DNA of 64,000 nt, taken from assembly GCF_014595955.1 (NCBI RefSeq), contig NZ_JABVCF010000017.1:1-64000 (forward strand), written 5' to 3'. Both the position numbers and the translations under genes were made by a program. The notes beneath the pieces were generated by a model. The model was not told the DNA's origin and did no database searches. It saw nothing but the letters and a program-made list of their open reading frames with translations. Each line of letters begins with the position of its first letter. The stretch's first letter is position 1. Origin of the DNA: Pseudaminobacter soli (ex Zhang et al. 2022). GTDB taxonomy: Bacteria; Pseudomonadota; Alphaproteobacteria; Rhizobiales; Rhizobiaceae. Shown in pieces: positions 8,416-16,253 of this stretch.

Positions 8416-9069
8416 TCATCTTCTCGGGGCATCGTTGTCGAATTCGACGGTCGACGAACCAGTCAGTCGAGCGTCCGTATCGTCCGACCCTTTTGCAAGA
8501 TCACGTGCGGCGTCGATCTGCTCGGCAGCGAGGTTCTTTTGTTTGAAGAAGGTATAGGAGAGCGTTACCTCACGAAACGGCTTGGCGTCTTCGTCTTTCA
8601 GCATCTGCTCATCGAGATACAGAACCAACGGCATACGCGCGCTTTCACCCGGACCAAGCTTCTCCTCAGTAAAGCAGAAGCATTCTATCTTAAAGAAAAA
8701 TGGCGCGGTTTGATACGGCGTGACATTAAACGTCGCCCGTGCGACGACCGTCTCGTTCGAAATGTTCTTGGCATAGTAATATACCTTGGTGGGCTCTCCA
8801 AATTTGGTCTCGACACTCCTTTGTTCCGGCCGAAACTCCCAGGGCAATCCAGGTGCGACATTGGCGTCAAAAAACACCTTTATGCTCTCATTGCTTGGAG
8901 ACGGGCCCCGTTTCACGACCTCTGCCGATCGCTGAACAGTGCCGCCATAGCCGGTAAGATCGCAAAACATGCGATAGAGCGCTGGCGAATACGCCACCAG
9001 TGCAGTCATGACCGAAAGAATTCCTGCGCTGGCCGCTAGCGACCACATCTTGCCTTGTCGTCTTCTCAT
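8416..9069 (-). CDS. ctaG: Cytochrome c oxidase assembly protein Cox11/CtaG
   Basis: 217-residue membrane-anchored copper chaperone that builds the CuB site of haem-copper oxidases. The start at 9069 (MRRRQGKMW) has a GGAGGG ribosome site about 8 bases upstream; the in-frame ATG at 9093 would lack one. One N-terminal membrane helix (about residues 12-35) is followed by the Cox11 immunoglobulin-like domain. The copper motif CFCF (in KIECFCFTEE) and the conserved LPWEF and YYYAKN regions are present. No oxidase subunit genes occur in the window, so the protein must serve an oxidase encoded elsewhere or have another copper role. A small CoxF-like protein is encoded nearby at 9751. Confidence 0.95.
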   Translation of the reverse strand: MRRRQGKMWSLAASAGILSVMTALVAYSPALYRMFCDLTGYGGTVQRSAEVVKRGPSPSNESIKVFFDANVAPGLPWEFRPEQRSVETKFGEPTKVYYYAKNISNETVVARATFNVTPYQTAPFFFKIECFCFTEEKLGPGESARMPLVLYLDEQMLKDEDAKPFREVTLSYTFFKQKNLAAEQIDAARDLAKGSDDTDARLTGSSTVEFDNDAPRR

Positions 9070-9184
9070 CCGAATGCCCTCCAGTCGGACCAACAGTTTC
9101 CTACCTGCTGCCTGAGATGCGCCATGAGCAACGCGACACCAAGGCGCGCGCCGTGTTGACGCACTCGTCAGCTTGTGTGCTACC

Positions 9185-9680
9185 GCTCAGCTCACTTGGT
9201 GCTGCCAAGCCGTTCAACCGCAGGGCAGCCGTGAAGGTGGTGATCTTCCAATGATCGTGAGGGACGGCCGCCCGACACCGCTCGCCGCGCCGGCTGCGTC
9301 CGCGCCACCGCGCCATCTTTGTCGATGCTGCGGTCTCATCGATGAAGGTCAGCTTCCCGGGACCGAGATCGCGCTGGCCTTCGAGAACCAGGCTCTGCGG
9401 CGGCTCAGGACTTCGGGGCGCTGCTGCTCGGCGGCGTGCGCCGTCTTTTTTTTGAACGTGATGCCACGCCGGTCGAGGACAACCAGATCGTCGACGTCAC
9501 CGCGCCCACGCCACGCTCGCTGGCAAGGCGCTCGCCGATCTCGGCAAGCGTGAGGTCTGGCTCCGCGTCGATCAGGCCAAGAATGAAGGAGCTTCGAACG
9601 CGACGGCTGGCCCTGCTTGCGCGCTTCCACCGCGCCGGTCTCGCGCTAGCGGCGCAAGCGCAAGCGTCAAAGAAACACAG
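9185..9680 (-). pseudogene. Decayed IS630-family transposase
   Basis: Several minus-strand frames together spell an IS630-family transposase: RETGAVEARKQG near 9635, LTLAEIGERLASERG near 9500-9560, GITFKKKTAHAAEQQRP near 9440, KLTFIDETAASTKMARWRGR near 9320-9350 (with one DDE-motif Asp), and GHW-like, TTFTAALRLNGLAAP near 9200-9250. At least three frame changes are needed and the C-terminal catalytic residues are absent. It lies just upstream of cox11, so the insertion may have separated cox11 from its original neighbours. I could not define terminal repeats. Confidence 0.8.
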
Positions 9681-9750
9681 CGGCTATCATGCATTGATCG
9701 GCTACATATGAGGGCGACGGATTTCCTACGGAGAAGGATCAAGGCACATC

Positions 9751-9933
9751 ATGACCGAAGCACTCCAGCGCCTCACCGCCGACCAGACCAGCGCGCTCGC
9801 CCGGCGCAGGAGGCGAACGAATCGGATCATCCTTGCGCTTCTGACCGCCTTTGTCGTCACAGTTTATCTGGTCAGCTTCAACCACATCCGTGGCGAGACA
9901 AATGCGTCCGCGGCGTCAGTCAGCACCAGATAG
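9751..9933 (+). CDS. Small single-span membrane protein, CoxF-like
   Basis: 60 residues: a basic N-terminus (ARRRRRTNR), one hydrophobic helix (IILALLTAFVVTVYLV) and a short tail. A GGAGAAGG ribosome site precedes the ATG. In alphaproteobacteria a small protein of this layout (CoxF) is often encoded next to cox11, and that is the basis of the suggestion. Sequence identity to CoxF is not strong by eye. It lies on the strand opposite cox11, with the IS630 remnant between. Confidence 0.45.
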   Translation: MTEALQRLTADQTSALARRRRRTNRIILALLTAFVVTVYLVSFNHIRGETNASAASVSTR

Positions 9934-10016
9934 ACGTAGAACCAGCAACGCTTGGCCAATCCGCAGGGGCAATGTAAGAGTGGGTCGCACCTGAACCACT
10001 AGGGCCCACTCCTTCC

Positions 10017-10262
10017 ATGATGTTGCGCCTTGGATCCTTTTTCGCCGTCGGAGCGGCAGCCTATCTGACTCTATCCACCTTGTTCTGGTTGGTCTGTGTT
10101 GGGCTTGGACACAATTCCATGGAGATGCTCTACGGAGGAACTGCCGTTTACCTTCTCACCCTCGCTGCAGCTGCAGTGGGTGCCTGGATCTTGCCAGACG
10201 AGATCAGAATCTCTTTTTCATCCACTAGGCTAACCCAACGATTCAAGTCCTCCTGCGACTGA
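10017..10262 (+). CDS. Small two-span membrane protein, 3' end probably fused to foreign sequence
   Basis: 81 residues with two predicted membrane helices (LGSFFAVGAAAYLTLSTLFW and VYLLTLAAAAVGAWIL). Beyond about position 10190 the frame runs into the reverse complement of the broken BTLCP gene, so the last 25 residues are probably not original. The gene may be a truncated remnant. I do not recognise the family. Confidence 0.35.
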   Translation: MMLRLGSFFAVGAAAYLTLSTLFWLVCVGLGHNSMEMLYGGTAVYLLTLAAAAVGAWILPDEIRISFSSTRLTQRFKSSCD

Positions 10263-10700
10263 CGCTTGAGATCCGTGTCCTTCCAAAGGAGCACCTTCTG
10301 CTCGCGGTTGTCTAGAATGAAGTCACCCAGATCAGTGACGACTGTCAGGACAGCGTGTCCACCGCCCTTGGCATTCCGAGCACCGTCAGCAGTAGCGCGC
10401 CCAGCCGATATCCCATCGCGTCCTCTTGCGCAGTGCATAGTCTCCGCAGTCGCCAACCTCCCACCGCTCCTCGACGCCGAAAATCTGCATGTCGGTCAAC
10501 GGCGCAATCGCGGTGTTCACCTCGGCGTTGACGGACACGATTTCCCGCCAGCGTCGCTCGGTATGCCTGATCATGATGCCGTCCGGCCCCCGGTCGCACC
10601 GTTTGCTGTAGCGACGACGATAGTCATGGTATCCCACCGGCATGCTGGTGGGTCCGCAGGTGAGCATGTTGCGGACGCTGGCCGGCGGCGTCGAAAAGCG
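10190..10700 (-). pseudogene. Frameshifted second BTLCP (LapG-like) protease gene
   Basis: Two minus-strand frames make one transglutaminase-like cysteine proteinase. The upstream frame gives a YHDY start region, WREIVSVNAEVN, and the catalytic block as VGDCGDYALRKR. The frame changes near 10390-10400. The downstream part then reads GGGHAVLTV (catalytic His), FILDN (catalytic Asp) and LNRWVSLVDEK. In the catalytic block the usual GDCED is changed to GDCGD. It is related to the intact protein at 1300-1902 and lies downstream of a PCuAC-like gene, as if from a second copy of the envelope module. Confidence 0.8.
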
Positions 10701-10715
10701 GTCCGCGGCCAACAA

Positions 10716-11231
10716 TCAGTTGATGCCAGTGTCTCCGAGGCCATGGTGATGTATCGTCAGCTGGTCGCGGGATCGAATGATGTCAGCGGTAACCTTCAGC
10801 TCCTGGCCGCCTTCAAAGACCAGCGTAAGACGGCTGTCGGCCAGTCCGTCGAGCCGCGATAACGGTTCTTCCAGCAGGAGGCGAACGCCACTAGCACGCA
10901 TTGTCAATTCGGCATGCCCAGGTACAGGAAGAATTCCCTCCACTGGCATTGCGGCGGATGGACCCGAACCGAATGCGCTGCGCACGACGGAAATCCTGCC
11001 GAACGCGTCGCTTCGAATCGAGGCCAGGCTCACCTGCTGATTGGTCCCATTCCAGATCGTCAGGTAGCCCTCGGCGATGGCATCGTCACGGCCTGGCACC
11101 AGGATTTCCGCGTGCTCGACCGTCAGAAATTTTGGCGGGTTGGCATGATCGAGCGGGCCGTCGGATGCTTCCAACGGTGTGGCTGCAAAAAATCCGGCGA
11201 GAGCCATAGTCGTCAGAAGTGCTCTGTTCAC
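10716..11231 (-). CDS. PCuAC-like periplasmic protein, second copy, altered ligands
   Basis: 171 residues from a GTG start at 11231, chosen because an AGAAGG ribosome site lies about 9 bases upstream and the signal peptide (NRALLTTMALAGFFAA) then begins at once. The PCu(A)C fold is suggested by EGYLTIWNGT, AFGRISVV, MPVEGILPVPGHAELTM and LTLVFEGG. At the positions where PCu(A)C has His-Glu-Met and His-Leu-Met, this protein has Val-Val-Arg and Arg-Leu-Leu. A C-terminal HHHGLGD could be an alternative metal site; that is inference. It is divergent from a MerR-type regulator, which probably controls it, and lies upstream of the broken BTLCP gene. Confidence 0.7.
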   Translation of the reverse strand: MNRALLTTMALAGFFAATPLEASDGPLDHANPPKFLTVEHAEILVPGRDDAIAEGYLTIWNGTNQQVSLASIRSDAFGRISVVRSAFGSGPSAAMPVEGILPVPGHAELTMRASGVRLLLEEPLSRLDGLADSRLTLVFEGGQELKVTADIIRSRDQLTIHHHGLGDTGIN

Positions 11232-11317
11232 GAGCTTTTGCCTTCTCTCTAATGTCAACTTCTTGGTCCAGCACGATCTCGGCATACCTATGAATCAACT
11301 CTCCCGGACAATGCGGC

Positions 11318-11356
11318 AATTGCACGCGTTTGCACGCGGAAATGGTGAGTCATAAA
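11318..11356. promoter_or_regulatory. Candidate operator/promoter between the PCuAC-like and merR-like genes
   Basis: The divergent intergenic region carries a direct repeat: TTGCACGCG at 11320-11328 and again at 11330-11338, one helical turn apart. The second copy could serve as a -35 box (TTGCAC) with CATAAA at 11351-11356 as a -10 box for the regulator gene. The strong GGAGGAAG ribosome site follows. Function is inferred from position and repetition only. Confidence 0.35.
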
Positions 11357-11377
11357 ACATCGTAGCTGGAGGAAGAT

Positions 11378-11791
11378 ATGTTGACGATCGGAGAGTTGTC
11401 ACGCGTCACGGGCGTCAAAATTCCGACGATCCGGTACTACGAGCAGATGCGGTTGATAGCCCCTGCCGAAAGGTCTGGAGGAAACCAGCGGCGGTACGAA
11501 CCTCAAGCTCGGGATCGTCTGTCCTTTATCAAGCACGCGCGCGATCTGGGGTTCCCAATTGAGGCCATTCGGGAGCTACTGGAACTAAGCGCGCATCCGG
11601 AACGCCCATGCGTGGACGCAGATGAAATCGCTATCCGACAGCTCCAGATCGTGCGTGACAAGATCGCAAAGCTCATGCCTCTCGAAAAGGAGCTTGAGCG
11701 CATAACGACCCGCTGCCAAGTTGATCATGTAAGGGACTGCTACGTCCTGCAATCTCTAGCGAATCACAATATGTGCGCAAGTGAACACTAA
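11378..11791 (+). CDS. MerR-family metal-responsive regulator
   Basis: 137 residues with the N-terminal winged-helix typical of MerR proteins (LTIGELSRVTGVKIPTIRYYE, then RRY). A long dimerisation helix and a C-terminal metal loop follow. Cysteines fall at residues 78, 113, 121 and 133. Cys113 and Cys121 have the eight-residue spacing of the two CueR copper ligands, while Cys78 occupies the place where divalent-metal sensors such as ZntR and MerR have Cys and CueR has Ser. The metal is therefore uncertain. Divergence from a PCuAC-like gene suggests copper-linked control. The ribosome site is GGAGG, 7 bases before the ATG. Confidence 0.88.
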   Translation: MLTIGELSRVTGVKIPTIRYYEQMRLIAPAERSGGNQRRYEPQARDRLSFIKHARDLGFPIEAIRELLELSAHPERPCVDADEIAIRQLQIVRDKIAKLMPLEKELERITTRCQVDHVRDCYVLQSLANHNMCASEH

Positions 11792-12335
11792 CTGACGCAG
11801 CGGGACGAGACGTCCTAAACAGGTAAACGACACACATCGCGAAGTGGTGCGATATCAAATTTGGCACACGCTCGCGCCACCGAACTGGGACCTTCGCGGG
11901 TTGGAGCGCCCGCGCTTCAGCGTCAGCTGCAATGTGGCCGCCTTCGACCGCGGTGCGCTGCGTGCTTGGCAATCTCCGGGGCAGACAATCCCTCGGCCGC
12001 CAGGCGGCCAGCGGACTGTCCTGCGGTTTGAGCCTGTGGGCTTCAGAATGGATCCTCCTCATAAGTCGTCGAGCGGCCGCATTCGCCATCGCTTCCGCCT
12101 GTGTCATGTCCCACCGACTTCGACAGTAATCCCGAAAATCGAAGCCCCGCCAGCTATCATCTACGGCGAACCGAACACCAACGGGCCGGGCCGGTTTTCC
12201 GGCCCGGAAGCGGCGGGAACAACCGTCGCGGCCGTGTTCCTTCTCGCCTGCAAACATCTCGATGTTGGCGGCAGTGCCCCTTTCGGTCGCCACCTTGATC
12301 GCTGCCGTACTAGGGCCAAATCTTCGCCGTCGACC
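11792..12335. other. Stretch without a recognised gene
   Basis: Open frames occur on both strands here but none shows a recognisable domain, a good ribosome site or a family match. The composition (many Arg/Ser/Pro in every frame) is that of shadow translation. I see nothing that supports a gene; a decayed one is possible. Confidence 0.3.
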
Positions 12336-12806
12336 TCAGCCGGCGGGATAAACGAAACCCCGCTTCGCCAACCGACGTAGCCGACGCTGTCGATGCCAAT
12401 AGAAGAGTTGGGCAAAGCACGAGACGAAAAACGTAAGCCGCCCTGCATCGATTTCGACACAGTCCGTGTAACGCGTCTTTCCATCGGCGAGTTCGTGCAC
12501 GGAAATCAGGTGGTCCCATCGTCTCATCAGACGGCTGCTTCCATTGTCACGCAGGGACCTGATTCCGTCGACGGCCGGGGGCCGTTCAATGCCGATGACC
12601 TGCTCACCGATGGGCACAAAGCCAAAAAGGAGCATGCGGACGCGATGCTTGGCTGGCTTCCAAGGGGCGCCAATCGGAACCGGATCCATGAGGACGAAGC
12701 GGACCAAGGGCCAGGCCACCTCGAAGAGCAGGCGGGGCTTGTTTACCTCGGTCCAGACCCGGGCGGCGTCTGCATCCAGTACGGTCGATCTGCGGATAGT
12801 AGTCAT
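12336..12806 (-). CDS. SRPBCC (START-like/polyketide cyclase) family protein
   Basis: 156 residues that look like a START-type lipid or ligand-binding fold: the start TTIRRSTVLDADAARVWTEV is the usual first strand and helix of SRPBCC proteins. A middle hydrophobic strand region (VRMLLFGFVPIG) and the late WDHLISVHELADGKTRYTDCVEID strands follow, with a C-terminal helix (FYWHRQRRLRRL). Such proteins bind hydrophobic ligands, but the ligand here cannot be read from the sequence. It stands alone between unrecognised sequence on both sides. Confidence 0.7.
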   Translation of the reverse strand: MTTIRRSTVLDADAARVWTEVNKPRLLFEVAWPLVRFVLMDPVPIGAPWKPAKHRVRMLLFGFVPIGEQVIGIERPPAVDGIRSLRDNGSSRLMRRWDHLISVHELADGKTRYTDCVEIDAGRLTFFVSCFAQLFYWHRQRRLRRLAKRGFVYPAG

Positions 12807-13386
12807 GGCCCCGTCCGTCTTTCATCGGCGCCTCGTTGATTCCATGCCGGCGCCGCGGCGATCGTCGATACAGGAACGTCAAGCAGTTCCCGCCGCCACA
12901 AGGTAGTCGAGGACGACCCTCTGGCTGTCCTCGTATTCTGTGTGCCGTATGTCGTCGAGGGTCAGCGGACCTTTCGCTCCACCTGAAGGTGTTTCTCCAT
13001 TCCAGGTGACATGGGCGCAATGTCGGCTCCGCTTAGAATAATTGTGCGCTAGGGTCAAACAACTGTTCGACTCCCCGTATCTGGTTTCAAAATACGCCGT
13101 CCTTAGCAAGGTGTCCCTGGGCGAAAGCGTGGACGCCGGAGACGTCTGCTTCCGGGCAACGGCAAAGCTTGCCCTATGGCCGAGATGCGGCGCAATCCAG
13201 AAATCCATAGTAGAGGCCCGCGCAGTCATCACGGGAACGGTTTTCCCAGCCCGCGAATCTGACCCTTCTCAGACCGTGCTGTGGGAACGTCGCTAGGTGT
13301 GTTTCGGCGTGCAGAAGTGGGTCTGACCCACATTTGATGATTTCCCCATGACGGCGTGGCGCTGTTTCCTGAGGGAAATCAGCATC
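12807..13386. other. Stretch without a recognised gene
   Basis: A minus-strand frame ending near 12882 contains a plausible stretch (GPLTLDDIRHTEYEDSQ), and a plus-strand frame at 13042-13296 is open for 84 codons. Neither has a recognisable domain or a convincing ribosome site, and the two overlap each other. I do not call a gene. Confidence 0.25.
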
Positions 13387-13521
13387 ATGGAGAGCATTCT
13401 TGCGTTGTTATCCTTGATCCCGGCCGGATCTCTTGTCGAGAGCACCGTCGAGGAGAGCGGAGTCATTGTGGTCTCGGCCCGTGGGGGGCCGAAGACGCTG
13501 TGCGGAACGGTTCATAGATAA
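13387..13521 (+). pseudogene. N-terminal remnant of an ISL3-like transposase
   Basis: A 44-codon frame starting MESILALLSLIPAG and continuing with a VESTVEESGVIVVSARG-like segment resembles the first strand region of ISL3-family transposases, which precedes the CxxC zinc motif. Here the frame ends at TAA straight after LCGTVHR. No other transposase region follows. The assignment rests on a short match. Confidence 0.4.
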
Positions 13522-13542
13522 TTCTACGCCGACGCTGCTGAG

Positions 13543-13680
13543 ATGGAGGTCGATCCCGTGACTATGACCTTGTTGCATGAGCTTCTGCTTCGTTACTTTC
13601 CGCAGGCGTCCGGGAGAGCGCCTCAAACGTGGATTCGCTCTATAATCGAGGAACTGCGGGACAAAACATTCCAAGAGTGA
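13543..13680 (+). CDS. Short open frame, unknown
   Basis: 45 codons starting MEVDPVTMTLLHELLLRYF and ending at TGA 13680. It may continue the sequence of the preceding remnant in another frame. No family is recognised and there is no clear ribosome site. It could be noise. Confidence 0.2.
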   Translation: MEVDPVTMTLLHELLLRYFPQASGRAPQTWIRSIIEELRDKTFQE

Positions 13681-13707
13681 GAACCACTGTGAAACGGTAC
13701 TAGTTCC

Positions 13708-14301
13708 CTAGTTCGCATTCGCCCTGGTGTTCATCTCCCGAAGCTGCGTTATGTACTGTTGCGGCCGCAGCCAGTGGGATGGAGCCTTGTACCCCATCGA
13801 ACGCGCAATCTTCCCCACGAACGCATTGCAATTGTAGAACGTTGCGTTCCAGACCGGCGAACTCGCCTGCAGCCTTGTTATGTAAGCCACGACTTCTCGG
13901 TATTCGGGTTCGCTCAACATTACCCGCCAGCTCGCCGAGCGGTAGGCCTCTTCGAGGTCACCATCGCTCCACCCCGTCTCGGCCGGCACTGGTATGAAAT
14001 GCCCCAGGACGTAAGGAGTGGCGCTGTGCGACGCCGGGGCGAGGCCGGCGACTTGGGGATTGATCATCGCTCCCCCCTGGTTCGTGCGCCCAAAAATGAC
14101 GTACGTGTGGCCATAGCTGAGAGCGTATCGGGAGCGAAACTCGATAAAATACCTGTTGCCGCGCTGCGACTCGGCGACAGCGGCACCTCGAGTGTCAGAC
14201 ACGAAGCGGGGGCCAGGTGACGTGTCATCCGACTGGCAACCAGCCGCGACCGTTATTATGGCGAGAACAGCAAGACGGCAACTTACGGACTTCATCCCCA
14301 T
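13708..14301 (-). CDS. Putative lipoprotein with a Cys-containing papain-like motif, unknown function
   Basis: 197 residues from the start at 14301 (MGMKSVSC). A lipobox (TVAAGC) predicts a lipoprotein. The mature part has a conserved-looking SYGHTYVIFGR segment containing His, and a downstream FYNCNAFVGKIARSMGYKAP segment containing Cys. A His followed by Cys-Asn in this order recalls circularly permuted NlpC/P60 or LRAT-like amidases. A hydrolase acting on peptidoglycan or lipids is therefore possible, but I cannot name the family. It has no close co-directional neighbour. Confidence 0.6.
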   Translation of the reverse strand: MGMKSVSCRLAVLAIITVAAGCQSDDTSPGPRFVSDTRGAAVAESQRGNRYFIEFRSRYALSYGHTYVIFGRTNQGGAMINPQVAGLAPASHSATPYVLGHFIPVPAETGWSDGDLEEAYRSASWRVMLSEPEYREVVAYITRLQASSPVWNATFYNCNAFVGKIARSMGYKAPSHWLRPQQYITQLREMNTRANAN

Positions 14302-15059
14302 TTCACGCTCCAAACAGTGCAGACCCAAATCAACGTCTCGCAGCGGTGATAACCATGTCAAATGACCAGCACCGGCGTCCCGAGCGGGCTGCGGTTGTAG
14401 AGCTCTATGACGTCCTAATTTACGACCTGCCTTAGACCAGTTAGGTCCCTGCCACGAATGAGCAACCTCAACCGCGAAGGAAAGTTATCGAGTAGTTTCT
14501 TACACTCTACGTGGCACCTCTGTTCGGCAAGGAAAGAGGAGCCACCTAGATCGCGTAGAATAAGAACGCCGTTCACCGACGAACATGTTGTCGGCAGGCA
14601 CGTTATCGTGAAGCCGCAGTAGCCGCCAGTGGGCTGATAATTTCTCTGCGACCGAACGCAGACTGATCGATCGCGCGCCGAAAGCAAGCCGCTTGTGTTC
14701 TTCCAGGCCCTGACACTTCTCGACCGCATCTCATTTTCCCAACTGCAGCGGCTCTGCAATGGAACCTGAACGAATCGCTGCGCGGAAAGCTTGGGCGCCG
14801 CGCGCGATTTTTGATCCCCGAAGCGCGAACTCCCCCCGGCAAACTTTTCACCGCTAGCCAGAACAGTGGATCGTTAACCGTGACGCAGGGTACCGCGCAG
14901 GACCGCCGCGGAAAGGGTTCGTCCTAAGACGACTTCGCGGTGCAAGGGAAAAATGCACTTGCCTCTTTAGCTGCCAGAGGGATTAGCGTGCTGGCCGAAG
15001 GGAGGATGCGATGAATGAGGCTTACGGGGTTGAAAGGTGCGATGCGCGTGTTGTCGAAA
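14302..15059. other. Long stretch without a recognised gene
   Basis: Frames on the minus strand at 14415-14851 are open but show no domain. A minus-strand C-terminal-like segment (RCHVECKKLLDNFPSRLRLL) suggests possible decayed coding sequence. I see no RNA gene, repeat array or terminator here. Confidence 0.25.
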
Positions 15060-15215
15060 GAATAGAGGTTCCGGCCGCCGGACAACATCGACGGCGAGGG
15101 CATGCTCTGGAAGATCAAGAGCAGGCAGGTCGACAACCCTTCGATGTCTGCGGCACCATGCAGCGACGGACCCGCTCGTCATCAGCCTAAATCCGAAGGT
15201 ACCCAGGCGTCCTCA
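15060..15215 (+). pseudogene. Remnant of a TraB/GumN-family gene
   Basis: Three plus-strand frames, read one after another, spell a TraB/GumN N-terminus: GEGMLWKI at about 15100, then FDVCGTM in the next frame (family: Y-V/L-F-G-T-M/I-H), then HAATDPLVISLNPK in the third. Two frame changes within about 60 bases and no continuation downstream show decay. Members of this family are exported proteins of poorly known function. Confidence 0.6.
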
Positions 15216-15616
15216 AGGCCGAATCCCGCCAGAACCCGAGCCAGTGGTGCCCTGTCGCGCGGACTTAGCTTAGATGCCGATCAGGCATGATGGCAAACCT
15301 TCGGAAAAACAACAACGTCATCGCTGAAGCTTCCCACGAACGACGACTGCTCCGGCAACATCGACGCCATGAACCTGAAAAACCTGCGTGGCGATCCAGA
15401 CCGATTGTGGAGCCAGCGTTGCTCAGAACCTCCCGCGCGGTATCCTCCTCAGTTCCGAGCGGCCGATCCCATCCCCGGTCTGCTCTCAGGAGCCATCTCG
15501 TTCGGTTCTGTTCATCGCAATCCTCGGTGCTTGTAGGTCAGCGGCCTCACAGTCGCTGACCATCTGGCAACATGGGCGAAAGGCCCTGTCTCTCGGAATG
15601 AGTATTCGGTGTCCGT
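15216..15616. other. Stretch without a recognised gene
   Basis: No domain or repeat is recognised. The sequence may be the decayed remainder of the TraB/GumN gene upstream. Confidence 0.2.
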
Positions 15617-15880
15617 CTAGTCAGCGGGCCATGTGGAACCGCTGCCCGCTCCCTCGGCTCTTCCCGCGCCGCCGACCTGGCTAATCAATTCGGCCATGCG
15701 GGTCTTGGCTTTGCCGGGCAGTTTCGCGGTTTCGGCCGCATCGAGATTTGCAGTGCTTTCACCGACCTGGATTACGCCGACCATGCCCATGCCGAAATGG
15801 GGCGCGCATTTGTAGCCGTAGATCCCTTCCACATCGAAGGTCACGGTGATTTCGCCGGCGGCTTGTCGCACTTGACCTAG
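15617..15880 (-). pseudogene. 5'-truncated pseudoazurin gene
   Basis: The frame encodes the C-terminal part of a pseudoazurin (blue copper electron carrier). ITVTFDVEGIYGYKCAPHFGMGM contains three of the four copper ligands: Cys, His and Met. A family-typical C-terminal helical tail (AKLPGKAKTRMAEL) follows. The first His ligand and the signal peptide are missing: upstream of about 15880 the homology stops and the higB-like region begins on the other strand. This marks a recombination junction. Confidence 0.8.
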
Positions 15881-15918
15881 GCTGCTTTTGCTTTACCTAA
15901 TTGGTTAAGGGTTTTCGG

Positions 15919-16253
15919 GTGGATATTGACTTTGCGACCACGAAGCTCGAGAAGGTCTGTCTGACCAGCAGGGCGTTGGTCAGGGAGTTCGGAAGCGCCG
16001 TCAGCGAGGCATTCGAGAGGCGCTATGCCTTCCTTGAAGCGGCGCCGTCGCTGGCGGATGTCCCGGCAGGGCGCCTCATCGCCGTCACCTTCTGGGCGGG
16101 GACCGCAAGGGCCAGTGGTCAGTGGCCGTGAAGAACGGCGTCTGTATTTGCCTGGTCCCGAACCACGACCCGACCCCGGAACTGGAGAGCGGGGGAGTCG
16201 ACCTGAAGAAAGTCACCAAGGTGACGATCGTCTACGTAGGGGATTACCACTGA
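15919..16253 (+). pseudogene. higB: HigB-type toxin gene with a frameshift
   Basis: The first part (from a GTG at 15919; VDIDFATTKLEKVCLTSRAL, then LADVP) matches the N-terminus of RelE/HigB-type mRNA interferases. Near 16065 the reading frame must move by one base. The other frame then continues HRRHLLGGDRKGQWSVAVKNG, and later KKVTKVTIVYVGDYH, to a TGA at 16251-16253. Translated as a single frame the toxin would lack its catalytic C-terminal half. The TGA overlaps the ATG of the antitoxin gene (TGATG), as in an intact operon. Either the toxin is inactivated, the base call is wrong, or a frameshift is used; the first is most likely. Confidence 0.75.

Noticed and set aside
11673-12293. 206-codon minus-strand open frame
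   Set aside because: It overlaps the 3' end of the merR-like gene and shows no domain, signal peptide or ribosome site.
15919-16253. Programmed ribosomal frameshift in higB
   Set aside because: No clear slippery heptamer with a downstream structure is visible at the joint, so a simple mutation or base-call error is more likely.
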